64,000 nt of DNA from Albula goreensis. Taxonomy: Eukaryota; Chordata; Actinopteri; Albuliformes; Albulidae. A program made the position numbers and the translations under genes. Below the pieces are notes generated by a model that saw only the letters and a list, made by a program, of their open reading frames with translations, ran no database searches and had not been told where the DNA came from. Each line of letters begins with the position of its first letter. The first letter of the stretch is position 1. The DNA lies in contig CM040743.1 of NCBI GenBank assembly GCA_022829145.1, forward strand, positions 7,202,646 to 7,266,645, written 5' to 3'. Below are positions 23,310 through 34,925 of this stretch, in pieces.

Positions 23310-23750
23310 TCATTTGACATAGAGTCAGAGGAGAGAGGAAGAAATAGGAAACGTACAGAAAAAAAGTTCAACCTGTCAGAAAACGTCCAGCCAGTGCTTT
23401 GATGCCAATGTTTCAAAAGATATGAAATAGCTAAATGAAGATGAAGGCACTGTGCAAGTTACCACACTCATCTGAGCACTGGACAGTAAGGAGGGAGATG
23501 TTTTTAAATCTGTTAAAGAAAAACGCCATCCACGAAAGAGCATGCTTCATTCAGTGAGCGCGGTGACAGGAAGAGAAGGCCGTTCCTGACAATAATAAAA
23601 CAAACGAAAGAAAACACTTTCTTTCATTTTTCTTTCTCTCAAGTGGTGTATTTTTTGCTCCTCTCATCTTTCACTATACCTCTTTCATCCTTCCCCTCTT
23701 TTCATTATGTTGCTGCTTCTGCCTGCTCTTCTCCTCTCTCTCCTTCCCAT
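23255..23750 (-). other. DNAJB6: 3'UTR of the long DNAJB6 isoform
   Basis: Purine-rich on the mRNA strand just after the stop (GA-rich for about 100 nt). It contains a diverged direct repeat: TTCCTGACATTAATAGAACA near 23270 and TTCCTGACAATAATAAAACA near 23585 on the + strand, each followed by similar bases. The 3' limit is inferred. Confidence 0.5.
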
Positions 23751-24016
23751 TCACTGCCCCTTGCTACTCTTCCTGTTTTGCTCGTCTGCCCCAGCTCTGT
23801 GTCTTTTCACACTCTCCTCTTTTCCCCCTCTCTCATCCCAGGATGTGGAAAGTTTACGTTTTGCACCTCTGGCTTGGGAGAGGCCGAGCGCTGCTGGCTC
23901 CTCCTCCTCCTCTGTGGGGATCTGGATGGGGTTCCGTGATTGACGCTGGAGGGAGGCGGGGCCAGGCAGTGCGTGCTGTCTGCGAGACCGGCCCTCGTCC
24001 TCCAGGGCATCCACAC
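23751..24016 (-). CDS. DNAJB6: DNAJB6 exon 9: alternative C-terminal exon of the long (a-type) isoform
   Basis: After a strong acceptor (a C/T-rich run ending CCCTTTAG) the frame continues from the 1-nt overhang of exon 8 and adds 88 residues to a TGA at 23753-23751. It starts GVDALEDEGRSRRQHALPGP, which follows the human long-form start (GVADDDALAEE..RR..NALP). It then has an acidic run TEEEEEP, a basic GAKRK, a second basic patch (KRHR) and ends NRKSSKGQ, where human ends in ..STKGNH. In humans this tail carries the nuclear localisation signal; the KRK and KRHR clusters here suggest the same. Human spreads the tail over two exons as I recall, while here one open exon is enough. Total length of the long form is 330 residues (human 326). 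Confidence 0.85.
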
Positions 24017-24189
24017 CTAAAGGGGGGAGGGGCAACAGTGAAGGCAGAGTGACCTGCTGAATTCAGTGCCTACTGAGTACTGCCAGCACCTGAGTCAATA
24101 ACTTACCATGAATACATAATTCCCTTTCTGCTGGAAAACAACACTTTTATCTCCTAAAACAAATTAGCATTTACCATTGGCTCTTACCT

Positions 24190-24350
24190 AGAAAGACTTA
24201 CAAAGTTACTATGTCTACTATATGCCTTTAGTTACTGAAGTAGTTAAGGGCTTTGCTCAAAGGTAGACCAGCAGCGCCCATCCTGGGAATAAAATCCACT
24301 AATTCTGAGTTGGAAGCCCAGCTTTTCCTAACCATTATTCTACACGGCTT
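24190..24350 (-). mobile_element. Degenerate tRNA-derived SINE (minus orientation)
   Basis: Read on the minus strand it has a tRNA-like head with AATGGTTAGGAAAAGCTGGG, then CTTTGAGCAAAGCCCTTAAC, and a tail remnant AAGTCTTTCTAGG. It is the same family as the intact copy at 62490 but well decayed. Confidence 0.6.
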
Positions 24351-25576
24351 CCCAAACAAAGGAGCTTTGTAATTGCACTGCATTACTTACGTTTTTGTCA
24401 CATTAGGTTTTGAATAAACTTTATCAGTCACACAACCATGAACCATTGACAGAGGGACAGCTTACAGCTCATGATGTGAGCTTTCTATTCAAGGATCTGA
24501 CATCTGCAACTTGCCTTTTGGGACTTTTTATGAGTAGCAGCTTTGCAAAAAAAAAAAAAATCAGCAAGGCTGTATTTTCAAAGGAATTTTATAAGAAATT
24601 ATATTTTTCTGACATGCGTAAACAGCATTCAATTGCTTTAAATATCATAAAAAAGAATTCAAGATCAAAAAAGATTTCAGTACCATACCTTAAGATACCA
24701 TACCTTTAATTAGATCCCACCACGCGCACTTAAAATGAATGACGTAACACAGTTAGCTTATTAGTATGTCAGCAACTCAAAGGTCAGTGTTCCCTTTTGT
24801 CAGTACATAAAAAAACAATCCTAGCCTGTACATCATAAAAGGCCAGCTACTCGCTTGTTGAGCAAGATGAGCATGATTTTTTTTTTTAATTTACAGTGCC
24901 AAAATTAGATTCTCGTCCTCAAACGCACAGAAATGCACGGATGTGAAAACTGGGTCATGTGCCAGCGCGGAGGACCAAAGAAACGGGCTTTCGGAAGTTC
25001 AGGGCTCCTCAAGCTGCCGCTGTCCTTTCATGTCCTGCCTCATATATTCATACCCCATCCATATTTGATGCCACACTCTTTATTGTGATTAGTCATGTAA
25101 ATAAACATGAGGCTCTTTTTTCTTTATTCTTTTTCTATCCAGCCATTTACATTTATATTGAATGAGAGAGGCATGGAGGACAGGAGAGGAGAAGGTTTAT
25201 TCTCTGATGCTGTGGGCAGATTGCTGTGGCATTGTGTTGTGTGATTAAAGGGGTAGGGTAACAGAAAGAGGACAGATGCTTCTCGGGTGCTTCTCCATCT
25301 CAATCACTTTCCACAGCTCCGCTATTTAATAATGAAGCATTTCCAGATAGTCACATATCATAGAAAAACTGATATCAGTTTGGAATCTCAGCTTCAGATA
25401 TGAATGGTCTTTGCATGGCTTGTGCATTTCTATTGTGTTTTATGTGTTTATTCGGCAGATTAAAAATGTTATCATAAGTATGATAAGTAAACTACAGGCT
25501 ATCTGGTTAACCTCAGGGTGAACAATTTATGTCAAAATCTTTACATGTTTGGAATTTCAAACTCTGTTGGATCCAC

Positions 25577-25650
25577 ATAATGATGATGATGATGAAGATG
25601 ATTACTAGTATTAGTAGTAGTACTTGTAGTAGTGGTAGTAGAAGTAGAAT
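25577..25650. repeat. GAT / AGT trinucleotide microsatellite
   Basis: GATGATGATGATGAAGATGA is followed by imperfect AGT units. Confidence 0.85.
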
Positions 25651-26229
25651 CAGATTGTTGCTCTAAGTAATGTGAATTTGGTGGGAATGCAGTTTTCTTA
25701 ACCAAACATGTATAACAAAAAAGACTGAATTCACAGTGTTAAAAAGCCCTAACCCTTTACTATAGTTAGAGTGTAAAAATGCCCTTAGATTGAATGAATT
25801 TGGGAAAGGACATATTTTAAACCGTTCTGTCAAATAACTCAAAACTGCTAACTGTGACAGGTGCTGTTCTGACACAATATTATTAGACTCACTAAGCTGA
25901 CTATTATTCCAAACCCATGTGCTGTCAGTTCCAACACGTTTCTTTAGCTTTACCTTTAGCTAGTGGATATTCATCATTGTTTACGTTTGGTCTCTTATTT
26001 TGTCTGCCTCCTTTACATCGGCGCTCCATTCAGGGAATCATAATCAAAACAAACATTCCCGCCCACAGCGTTTCAGGATTCACGGTCTGCTGCTCACCTT
26101 TGGTTCTATCCTCTGCAATGTATTCACTTTTTTAATCTTTAAATAGCATTTTGTACGGCTTGGAAAGCAGTGCTTAAGATTACACCTTGAAGTTGAGAAA
26201 AAAAGAGGGAAATAAACAAGCAAAATAAT

Positions 26230-26470
26230 TCTTTGTTACCTCGATGAGAAGAGATTCCGCTTGTGTTTGCATTGTTAAACCTTCTCGGCTTTGCCAATCA
26301 ATATTTGTTTCTAATTATAAGGCAATTACTTGAGCGATAAGACCGATATTATAAGAACGTAAACATGCGGGGACGCAAGAAAGCCATTATAGTTAATTCC
26401 CTCAGACAAAAGACTGAGGTATGCAAAATGAGACCAGAGATAATATCCTTAAAGTTTTTATTTTCTTTTT
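26230..26470. promoter_or_regulatory. DNAJB6: Candidate conserved non-coding element in DNAJB6 intron 8
   Basis: Balanced, non-repetitive sequence with homeodomain- and forkhead-like words: GCCAATCAATATTTGTTTC (26293-26311), CTAATTATAAGGCAATTA, TAAACATGCGG, ATAGTTAATTCC. No coding frame. The enhancer role is inference. Confidence 0.35.
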
Positions 26471-27182
26471 AATTATTCTTTGAATTAAAGGCGTATGTGA
26501 AACTAAACACACTGGTTGATATTTAGGCATAATCATTCAAGCGTGAGGATTTGTTATTCGCGTTCTTCCACCCCAGCGCAGCCCGTTTGCTCTCTCTGGG
26601 TCCTAAGGTTAAGAGGCGTGCTGGTCCAAGCACATTTCTGCATCTGTGAACCGCACGCACTCTACAGGTTAACGCAACCGTCTGTCTTAACCTTTACGAT
26701 GTGAATTCACTGAACTCTTAAATGATTCACCACAATGTAGCAGCGGCTACACCGATTCACCTCTCCCTGTGTGGCAAGAGTTTTGTTACAATTACAATAA
26801 TGTAACCATTCGTCTAGACTAAATTCTTGGATAGAGAATCCGAGTAAGCTTTACGACCTGATTGGTCCAGGACGTTTCTGACAGTGGATTCGATTTTCCT
26901 CAGTGCTTTATCAGTTCACACGACACCACTACTATGGGTTTCATGTATCAGAACTCATAAGTGTTACCTGCCGAGTAGTTAAGTAGAAAAGAACATGATC
27001 CATAAAAGTTAGGCGTAGAACCATATGAGAATGATAAAAGTTGTAGTCAGACCACCAGCCTCTCTCATTGCGATGACACAGATGGGAGAACCATTGGGTT
27101 GCTGGCCGGAAAAGCCTGTGTTAACTACAATTATAATGGATAACATTTGTATAGCGTCCTTCATGGATAATTAAACACAAGT

Positions 27183-27214
27183 TGTGTGTGTGTGTGTGTG
27201 TGTGTTGGGGGGGG
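27183..27214. repeat. (TG)n followed by a G run
   Basis: About 12 TG units and then eight G. Confidence 0.85.
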
Positions 27215-28490
27215 CTCTTCCTGAGTTATATAATCCTGCCATCTTAGACAACGCTCAACCGCTCATCAGCTGAGACGGGGAGGGGAGAGGTTGGGAAAAT
27301 AGCCAGAACACCCGTGATTTGATATTTTGCTTCTGCTGAGTCCCACAGGGCAATCGCAACAATGTTTCATAATAATAATTCTTTACACTGAGCATGTCGA
27401 TTTTAAATACCATTATTTCAATGGTTTATTAAGAATCCAATTATGTCCGTCTGTGTGTGTCTGTACGTGTTTGTACCCTTAGGATACACATACTTGCGTG
27501 TTTTCATGAATGAAAAATGCAATAATTAAGTTTTATCTTTCAGTTATGATTTCATATATAAATGAATTTAATTACATTACGTTAAACAGAAAATTAATAT
27601 GTATATATTATATACGCTTGTACTTAAAGGACGTTTCCAACAAGTACAAAGAATGACCAGCAGAGGGTGCCATTGCACTATAAAAGATCATTTCTTCATA
27701 AGTTGTACAACAGAAATTAATGGGGTTTAACCCCATTCTGCATTTAACAACCTGACATTTAAATGTACTCTGAAGCACTTACTTATGACTGACCAAATTA
27801 AAATTATGGCCATTACAGCTATAATACTACAACTAATAAAGTATGCAAAGACATTTCACACCTGCATTTCACACGTTTTGCTGGTTTTTGAATTGGAAAC
27901 ATCACTGCCATTGTGACCGTAATAGCCATAAATAAAAATATACCAGTGATAAAAATGACAAGTGGAGATGCTTAAGATCAAGGGGGAAACTTGACCATTT
28001 AAATGGCAACTGTGCCTTGAGATGCTACAGGCTGGGTTATTTGTGACTGCAGAACGGAATGACAGTGCCAAGTGGGGAGGAACTGAATATAATGTGAGTG
28101 CAACGGAGTCTGATTGAAAGAGTTTTTGATCTGATATGGTGTTCAGGTACAGGTGAATCTGTCAGGGTGCTGGAGGATTATGCGCAGGGTCCACAAACTG
28201 GATAGAAGGGTCCTCTGCAGCCTATGGCTGCATTCACACACAGACATACGCATGCACACACACATACACACATACAAACACAAAACCACAACCAAACAAA
28301 AGTTTCTTTACAGCCATTGATGCATACTGATACAAACCCACACACACACGTGCGAGCACACAATTTTAACTCATAAAATACCCAATAATTTTGGCATGAT
28401 TTTCTTATCAAAGGATATAGATATAGAGGTATTTCTAGCTGATGTGAACTGTGGAAACCCTGTGAACTGTGGCCTTTGAAAAGAGAACAG

Positions 28491-28493
<3 letters not shown>

Positions 28494-28522
<29 letters not shown>
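28494..28522. repeat. Poly-A tract (~29 A)
   Basis: Uninterrupted A run on the + strand inside DNAJB6 intron 8. No retroposed gene was recognised next to it. Confidence 0.9.
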
Positions 28523-28525
<3 letters not shown>

Positions 28526-29132
28526 TGAACCATAGTGACACCATTCCACCGCCCCACGCACATATTCCTGCCTAACAATGAAATACAAAAGTCATTCTGT
28601 GGGTGAGAGAACTGTTGAGGGTGCACACAGACAATGGGCTGTGTTCAGAAGTAAAACACATGAATTCGTAGCACAGAATCACAAAAATGGACATCTGACA
28701 GAGACCTACCTTATTTACTCCTGCTGAACTTAGGGTTAATGGTGAGGGGCAGTGCTGAATTTAGGTGTGGAGATGTAATCCAAATTATGTGCTCTCTTGA
28801 ATCTAAATTCAGTCCTTGGCTTTAACCACCCCCTCTCCCCCAGGGTACAGATCATTTACATTGTACCAAGTACAGAAACACTAGGCACTGTGCACATTGT
28901 TGAGGGTAATTTCGGAGGAATGAGTGTGGACTCGATATGCACCGCTCTACAGCTGACATGATGAACTATCTGAGAACAGCTATAGAAATAAAATGCATCA
29001 TTTTTTTTTTTTTGGAAAAAGCACCTTTTCTTCTCATTTTTCTCCGGCTTGCAGCCTCTCGAGCTTTCACTCCACCACCCACACACCAGCGTTGCAGCTG
29101 AAGTGTGAGCACTCCTCTGATAGACTCGCCTG

Positions 29133-29612
29133 AGCGACTATCTCACACTCTGCAGTCTACATAACACTGCAGGAAACCCAGTGACTATCTCACACTCTGC
29201 AGTCTACATAACACTGCAGGAAACCCAGTGACTATCTCACACTCTGCAGTCTACATAACACTGCAGGAAACCCAGTGACTATCTCACACTCTGCAGTCTA
29301 CACAACACTGCAGGAAACCCAGTGACTATCTCACACTCTGCAGTCTACATAACACTGCAGGAAAAACTGACTATTTCACACCCCACTGTCTACACAGTAC
29401 TGTAAGAGAACCAATGACTATGTTAAAACTTACAGGCCACAAATAACTACAGGAGTGTTAGTAACTGTTTTACACCCTACAGTCAAAACAGTACTACAGA
29501 ACCAGCAACTATTTTACATTTTTAAAGTCAACAAGGTACTGCAGGAGAACCAGTGACTATTTTACATCCTACAAGCTTCACTGAACTACAGAAGAGCCAG
29601 GGTCTAATTTAC
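29133..29612. repeat. 47-bp minisatellite, locus A (DNAJB6 intron 8)
   Basis: GACTATCTCACACTCTGCAG recurs at 29136, 29183, 29230, 29277 and 29324, an exact 47-bp period with near-perfect units. Weaker units follow at 29369, 29416, ~29463, ~29507 and ~29551. The last, with GTGACTATTTTACAT and CTACAGAAGAGCCAG, is closer to locus B than to the units beside it. Confidence 0.95.
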
Positions 29613-31123
29613 TTTTAATGTACTGAAAGAGCTATATGAAATCTTGTAAGCTGTATTTTCCTGAAATAACATTGGAAGGAGGTAATGAAGCCATCAGAGG
29701 AGGAACCCAGCCAGCTTCATCCCACTACCCTGGCCATGTGACTCAAGGACCCTGGGTTACAGGACTGAGCCACACTATGGCACAGGACTACATACGGCAG
29801 TTTTTAAAATGCTGTAAATTTGTGACCTGAGGAAAAACAGATATTGTTCACAATGACAGTGAATGCCTCCTGTTCAGAACCAGATACGTGGACATGAAGG
29901 TGTTTATAACTCAAAATAACTGCCAAATTCAAACAGTTCAATAAACCCAGGAAATATAGGTTCTCCATTAGCAAAGATTCAGTAATGTTTTCATGGACTA
30001 AAATTGTGTGACACATCAGATGAGATTTGTCATATGTATTGATTACCTGGTGACAGGTTTAATATTAATATAGACACTACTTCCAGGTAGTCGCAGTGCC
30101 GGAATGCCACGGTGTCTGCTGGTTTTGAGCTGCTGTCGTTTTAAAGCACTTAATTGATTAAAATCATTGATTGGCTATAAGGTCAATGCACCTTTGTCCA
30201 TGGCAGCACTGGAGGCCTCAGAGACTTCAGTTTGACATCCTAAGACTGCTCTGATCACAGGATTCCAGCACATACTCAACAGTTTGAAAATATGGTTCAA
30301 AACATTTGGTTACATTTGCAGCAAAATACATACAGTGCAAAGATCGCAAGGAATTCACCATGTCGATCTTTTTTTCTTCCCGTCTCACTCAAGTATCATA
30401 ACTAAAACACATTTAAAAAAAAAAAAAAATTACCTTTTAATTTGGGGACCAACCCTACCCCGAACACATGAAAACACTTGTTAGTTTAGCGGTGAACACT
30501 ACGTTTAGTTGGCTACAGCAGACCAGAAGGTTATCCAGATGATGGCGCTGAGGTGGCAGTGGATGTGTGTGGAGAAGGCCAGAGATGGGTGCGTGTCGGT
30601 GAAGAGGCTGTGAGAATCAGTGGTGAGCAGGCAGAAACGTGGGTGACCTCTTGCTTTTTTTGGGGACACACGGACAGCGTGCACGTGATAAGAGACAGCA
30701 GCGGGTGGCTTTTCTGGCGTACCCGGTGAGTGGGTACGTGTGCCAGCAATGCGCGAACACGATAAGTCGACAGCAACCCTAGTTCTGGAGTGCCACAATC
30801 GCTTCTAGGCTTTGCTCCATCCAAACCCATAATCACAGTATCTTAGACCATATCAAGCATAATCAATACAAGTGACCTGCACTGGAGTGGGAGGAAGAGT
30901 TCCGCCACTCCAACTCCATATTCCGCTCCAGGCACTCACTAACTGCTCAGACTGTAATCCAGAGCCGGGTGGAGTGAAAACCCGGGACGGATCTGGCACT
31001 CCAGGATCAGGGTGGCCAGCCCCTGTGTTCACAGACCACATCGCTGTCACTCAATCCCCTAATCGGAATAATCACATAGACTCCACCACTCCAACATCCC
31101 AAAAACAGGATGGAAACTTAAAA

Positions 31124-31868
31124 TTTATTGTTCCCCAAATCATTTTACAAAGTACACAAAAAAATCCCCCTGGATATATTTATATCTCATTTTATATTCA
31201 GTTCTCGTTTTTTTTTTTTTTTTTTTAAGTCAGGTTATGCAACAACATTAAGAATATAAACAGCTATGATTGGCATTCATGCAGAAATGAAAAACACTCA
31301 AATTGAAAACAAAAAAAAGTAAAATGCATATTAATACCATTAATCTATTAGCATTCTACCAGCATTTACAAAAAAAATGACTAACAAAGGTTAGAAAGTT
31401 GTGAACAGGTTTAAATATGAAGCCAGGGTTAATTTTTCCAATTCAACAGTTTAATGTCCAAATGACAAAGCAATTCCATGCTTTATTCGAATGTACAGTT
31501 GGTTTTTGCAAAAAGGCCATATGCATCAGTGGAAGGAAAATAAAAACGCAATACAGCAAAAGTGCTTACAGACAAAAGAATGTTTTTTTTCTCTTACAAA
31601 CACAGACAGAAATCCTCTGGTCCTACAAACATAATGGTCCCAAACTCAAGTAAACGAGACTAAGTAACACCTACGCCATTGCCACAGGCTCCCCATCATA
31701 AATTACATCAAAATGAAATGCGGAAAAAAAAAACTGACCTACAAATGTGGACAGGGAAGAAAGTTGGACAAACATCTGAACAATGTGTTTTTTTTTTTTT
31801 TTTTTTTTGTAACACTTGTTTTTTGAGCCACCATTTCTTTTCTTATGTGCTTAGACTGTGCCAGGAGG
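31124..31868 (-). other. DNAJB6: 3'UTR of the short DNAJB6 isoform (inferred)
   Basis: Reading on past the exon 8 stop, the minus strand has AATAAA at 31482-31487 and 31124-31129. The stretch is A/T-rich with long poly-T and poly-A runs (for example 31788-31808) and no open frame that would make a gene. Use of these signals would generate the short form by intronic polyadenylation. Confidence 0.5.
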
Positions 31869-32342
<474 letters not shown>

Positions 32343-32529
32343 CTTTTCGTGGTGATCTTCCTGCCGTTTATGAATTTAGTAGAGGTGGAGACGGAGCGGA
32401 AGTTCCCCATCCCACCGCCCCCCCCGCCCCCGAACGACGTGGAGGAGAAGGAAGTGAAGCCGCCACCCCCGAGCTGCCCCAGCTGTCCGAGCTGCCCCAT
32501 CCCACCCATGTGACCAAAAGAGGTGAATC
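32343..32529 (-). CDS. DNAJB6: DNAJB6 exon 7: S/T-rich segment and start of the C-terminal domain
   Basis: Encodes residues 157-218: [12 protein letters not shown], three tandem GQL units, [42 protein letters not shown]. The S/T stretch is the oligomerisation and anti-amyloid region of human DNAJB6. Human has SLGHGGLTSF where this fish has the GQL repeats and longer glycine runs, accounting for most of its 12 extra residues. The glycine run comes from a G-rich coding strand (32418-32440), likely prone to slippage. Acceptor CCGTAG|G; donor AAAAG|GTACTG, phase 2. Confidence 0.95.
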
Positions 32530-32690
32530 CTACGGAAGGGAAAATGGAGGCATCGATCAGCCATTTGCAATCGCTCAACACAGGGGAATTACTGCTACTA
32601 CCGTAGTACGACGATTTTTCCAGTCAAACATTTTTTTGTTTGTTATTACTATGAAAAGAAAGACAGAAGCAGGGCTCACTGCCGCCTGAC
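32530..32690 (-). other. DNAJB6: DNAJB6 intron 6
   Basis: 161 nt, donor TTCAG|GTCAGG (unusual C at +3), acceptor CCGTAG. The shortest intron of the gene. Confidence 0.85.
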
Positions 32691-32828
32691 CTGAATCAAA
32701 CCCTGAGAAGCCGGCGCCAAAAGGTGGGAACCCGCCGAACCCGGGGAAGAAGTTCCCGGCCGCTCGGTTCCTGCTCCCCCGCTGCATACGTCCATCACCG
32801 AAGAAGTCATCAGCGAAAGGATCGCCAC
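32691..32828 (-). CDS. DNAJB6: DNAJB6 exon 6: Gly/Phe-rich region
   Basis: Encodes residues 111-156: [46 protein letters not shown]. The G/F region controls how the J domain works with Hsp70 and mediates oligomerisation. Human has [20 protein letters not shown] over the second half; several Ser positions are Pro, Gly or Ala here. The start repeats the DPFADFF of exon 5. Acceptor CCCACAG|G; donor weak at +3; phase 1 on both ends. Confidence 0.95.
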
Positions 32829-33237
32829 CTGTGGGGAGAGGGCCGGGGGGGTCAGAACCGTGCCTGTTTGGGGGGGGTCGCCAAACCCAAACCTCATATC
32901 TCACTGTTCCAGCAACTCTGATCAGAGCAAATTCTCCTTGTTGGGTGAGTCAATGTCGCGCCTGTTTGACACTGTGATGCAACCGTCATGAAACTGTCCC
33001 TGTTACCACAAAATAACTATTCCTTATCGCGTTGCCCTGACGATGGGTCTACACAATGCGTGGGTTTTTTTTTTTTGTTTTTTTCCAACCGCAGCATTGC
33101 TTTCACAGCACAAAGCATCCTTTGATCCAGAAAGAACAATGCAATGTACAGTAATGACAACCGCAACGGCTCATTGCATCCTTAATTCTGCATGCTAATA
33201 AATACTAGACATGCTACCACCATTGCTGGTACAATAT

Positions 33238-33384
33238 GGTACCTTTGTACCAAAATGGGAGGAGCTAAAATTAGCTGTCAATCACAAACTCATTTGAACC
33301 AATGAAAAGGTCTTGCTTTGCACAAAAAATACACATTGATTAGTTCAAATGTTTGTTGCAGGTAGCATATCATTGCTCCAACTC
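33238..33384 (+). mobile_element. MITE-like hairpin element, GGGTGGAGC family (copy 4)
   Basis: GGTACCTTTGTACC, then ATGGGAGGAGCTAAAATTAG and CTGTCAATCAC. An inverted pair follows: ATTTGAACCAATGA at 33292 and TGATTAGTTCAAAT near 33337. Part order and spacing match copy 2. Confidence 0.55.
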
Positions 33385-34776
33385 ATTCTCACTCAAATAT
33401 CACCATACATAACTGCTCTTTGAAGACTGCCTGTCAGCTACATACCTTTCTGACTAATCTGATTTAATCATGTTTTAAGGCAGCACTACTGAACTAACAC
33501 AGTCCCTAGACTCAAGTCCAGACACCGTTAGTCTCTGACAAAGGGCCTATACAACTTTATTAGCTCTTCTGGCCGACGTTTCTGGCAGTTTGACTGCTGC
33601 CAGCGGAGGTTTGTTATTATTTTACACACCCCCTTTATTGCTGGATTATCAACAAGTAGTAACTGGTTGTTTGTTTATTAGCGAAGCAGATTTGGACTCC
33701 GCAGTGGAGTGAGAAATTAAACAGGTCCGTAGTCACGAGCCTGACAAGCCAAGCTGCACAGCCACTGGGGTTTATCCCAGCTCGCTGCATGGTGCTTAAA
33801 CCCAGGTAGCAGAACTGAGCCACACAGCCACCCCTGTGTTCAGCCCTGCCCTCCAGGTTAAGCCCCTCATTATAAATAAACCCCATTATAAACCCCTAAT
33901 TAGCCATGCCGCTAACAGGCCTCTCCAGACCCTTACTGACAGGGGTCCGCTCCAGAACGAAGCCGCAGAGGTTAGGCCCCTGCTGGGGCGGCCCCTCTCG
34001 CCCCTCTCCAGGTTAGGACCTCATTTCCAAACCCCCGCTCAGACCTCTGGCACTGCCAGCGCGTATCACACATGTACCGGGCAGCTGTCGCGTTTAGCGC
34101 CCCCGATGCCCGCGGCGATGGTATACCAACGAGAGGTCACGGAGTGACGAGCGGCAGCTGCAGTGTTGTGCACACAGATTAAATATAGAAAAGGTTCTGT
34201 GGCCGACCCCAGCCCGAGGGCTGTTTCAAACATATTAGTACATTCACTTCCATCCTGCCGCCCACCCGCAGTAAAGCAACACGGTCTGAAATACCCCCAT
34301 TATGGCATAATGTAAATGTAGACCACTTGTGGAATGTGTGGAATCTTCCATTTCTTTGAAAGGGGAGACTAACGTCTGTTGCCACCTTCTTCTCATAACA
34401 TTGCGACGGTCCGAGGAGGTTTAGCTTTACAAAAGAATGACAGCGGCACTGGCACTGGTTTCGCTGGCGAACGCTTGTTTCTCGGGCTGGTTTCCTGGTC
34501 TGCGCCCTTGTCGTGCAGCGGAGCTCTTGGGGGGGGGGGTTGAGGGGGCGATCTCTTCACAGGAGATTCAGGGAGGATGAGTCAGTCCTGGAGGGCAGCA
34601 TCGCTTTACGCCCGGGGAGCACGCAATCTTTTCCATCGCCATAAATCTGCCCTTCGCGGTACCAGTGAACTCTGTGCACCAAGAGCTTAAAAAGTAACAC
34701 CGAATACAACTTTGCATTTTTCAAATCACTCCGGCTGACACCAGGAAGCAACATGGATAAAATCAGGGCAAACCAA

Positions 34777-34864
34777 GTACTGGAATTAGAATGAAAAACA
34801 TTTAACTTCACCATAAGCAGGTACTAGAACTAGAATGAACAATATTCAATTTCATCATAAGCAG
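34777..34864. repeat. 44-bp tandem duplication
   Basis: Two copies of a unit starting GTACTGGAATTAGAATGA / GTACTAGAACTAGAATGA and ending CATAAGCAG, at 34777 and 34821. Confidence 0.85.
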
Positions 34865-34884
34865 ACTAGTAGTGGTTCCCCCAG

Positions 34885-34886
<2 letters not shown>

Positions 34887-34921
<35 letters not shown>
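34887..34921. repeat. Poly-T tract (35 T)
   Basis: Uninterrupted T run on the + strand, directly after the 44-bp duplication. Confidence 0.95.

Positions 34922-34925
<4 letters not shown>

Noticed and set aside
29133-29400. CRISPR-like array because of regular 47-bp repeats
   Set aside because: Units are directly adjacent with no unique spacers, and the context is a vertebrate intron. It is a minisatellite.
30531-30836. 101-codon minus-strand frame considered as a further long-isoform DNAJB6 exon
   Set aside because: It does not match the DNAJB6 long C-terminus and has no phase-matched acceptor. Exon 9 at 24016 fits instead.
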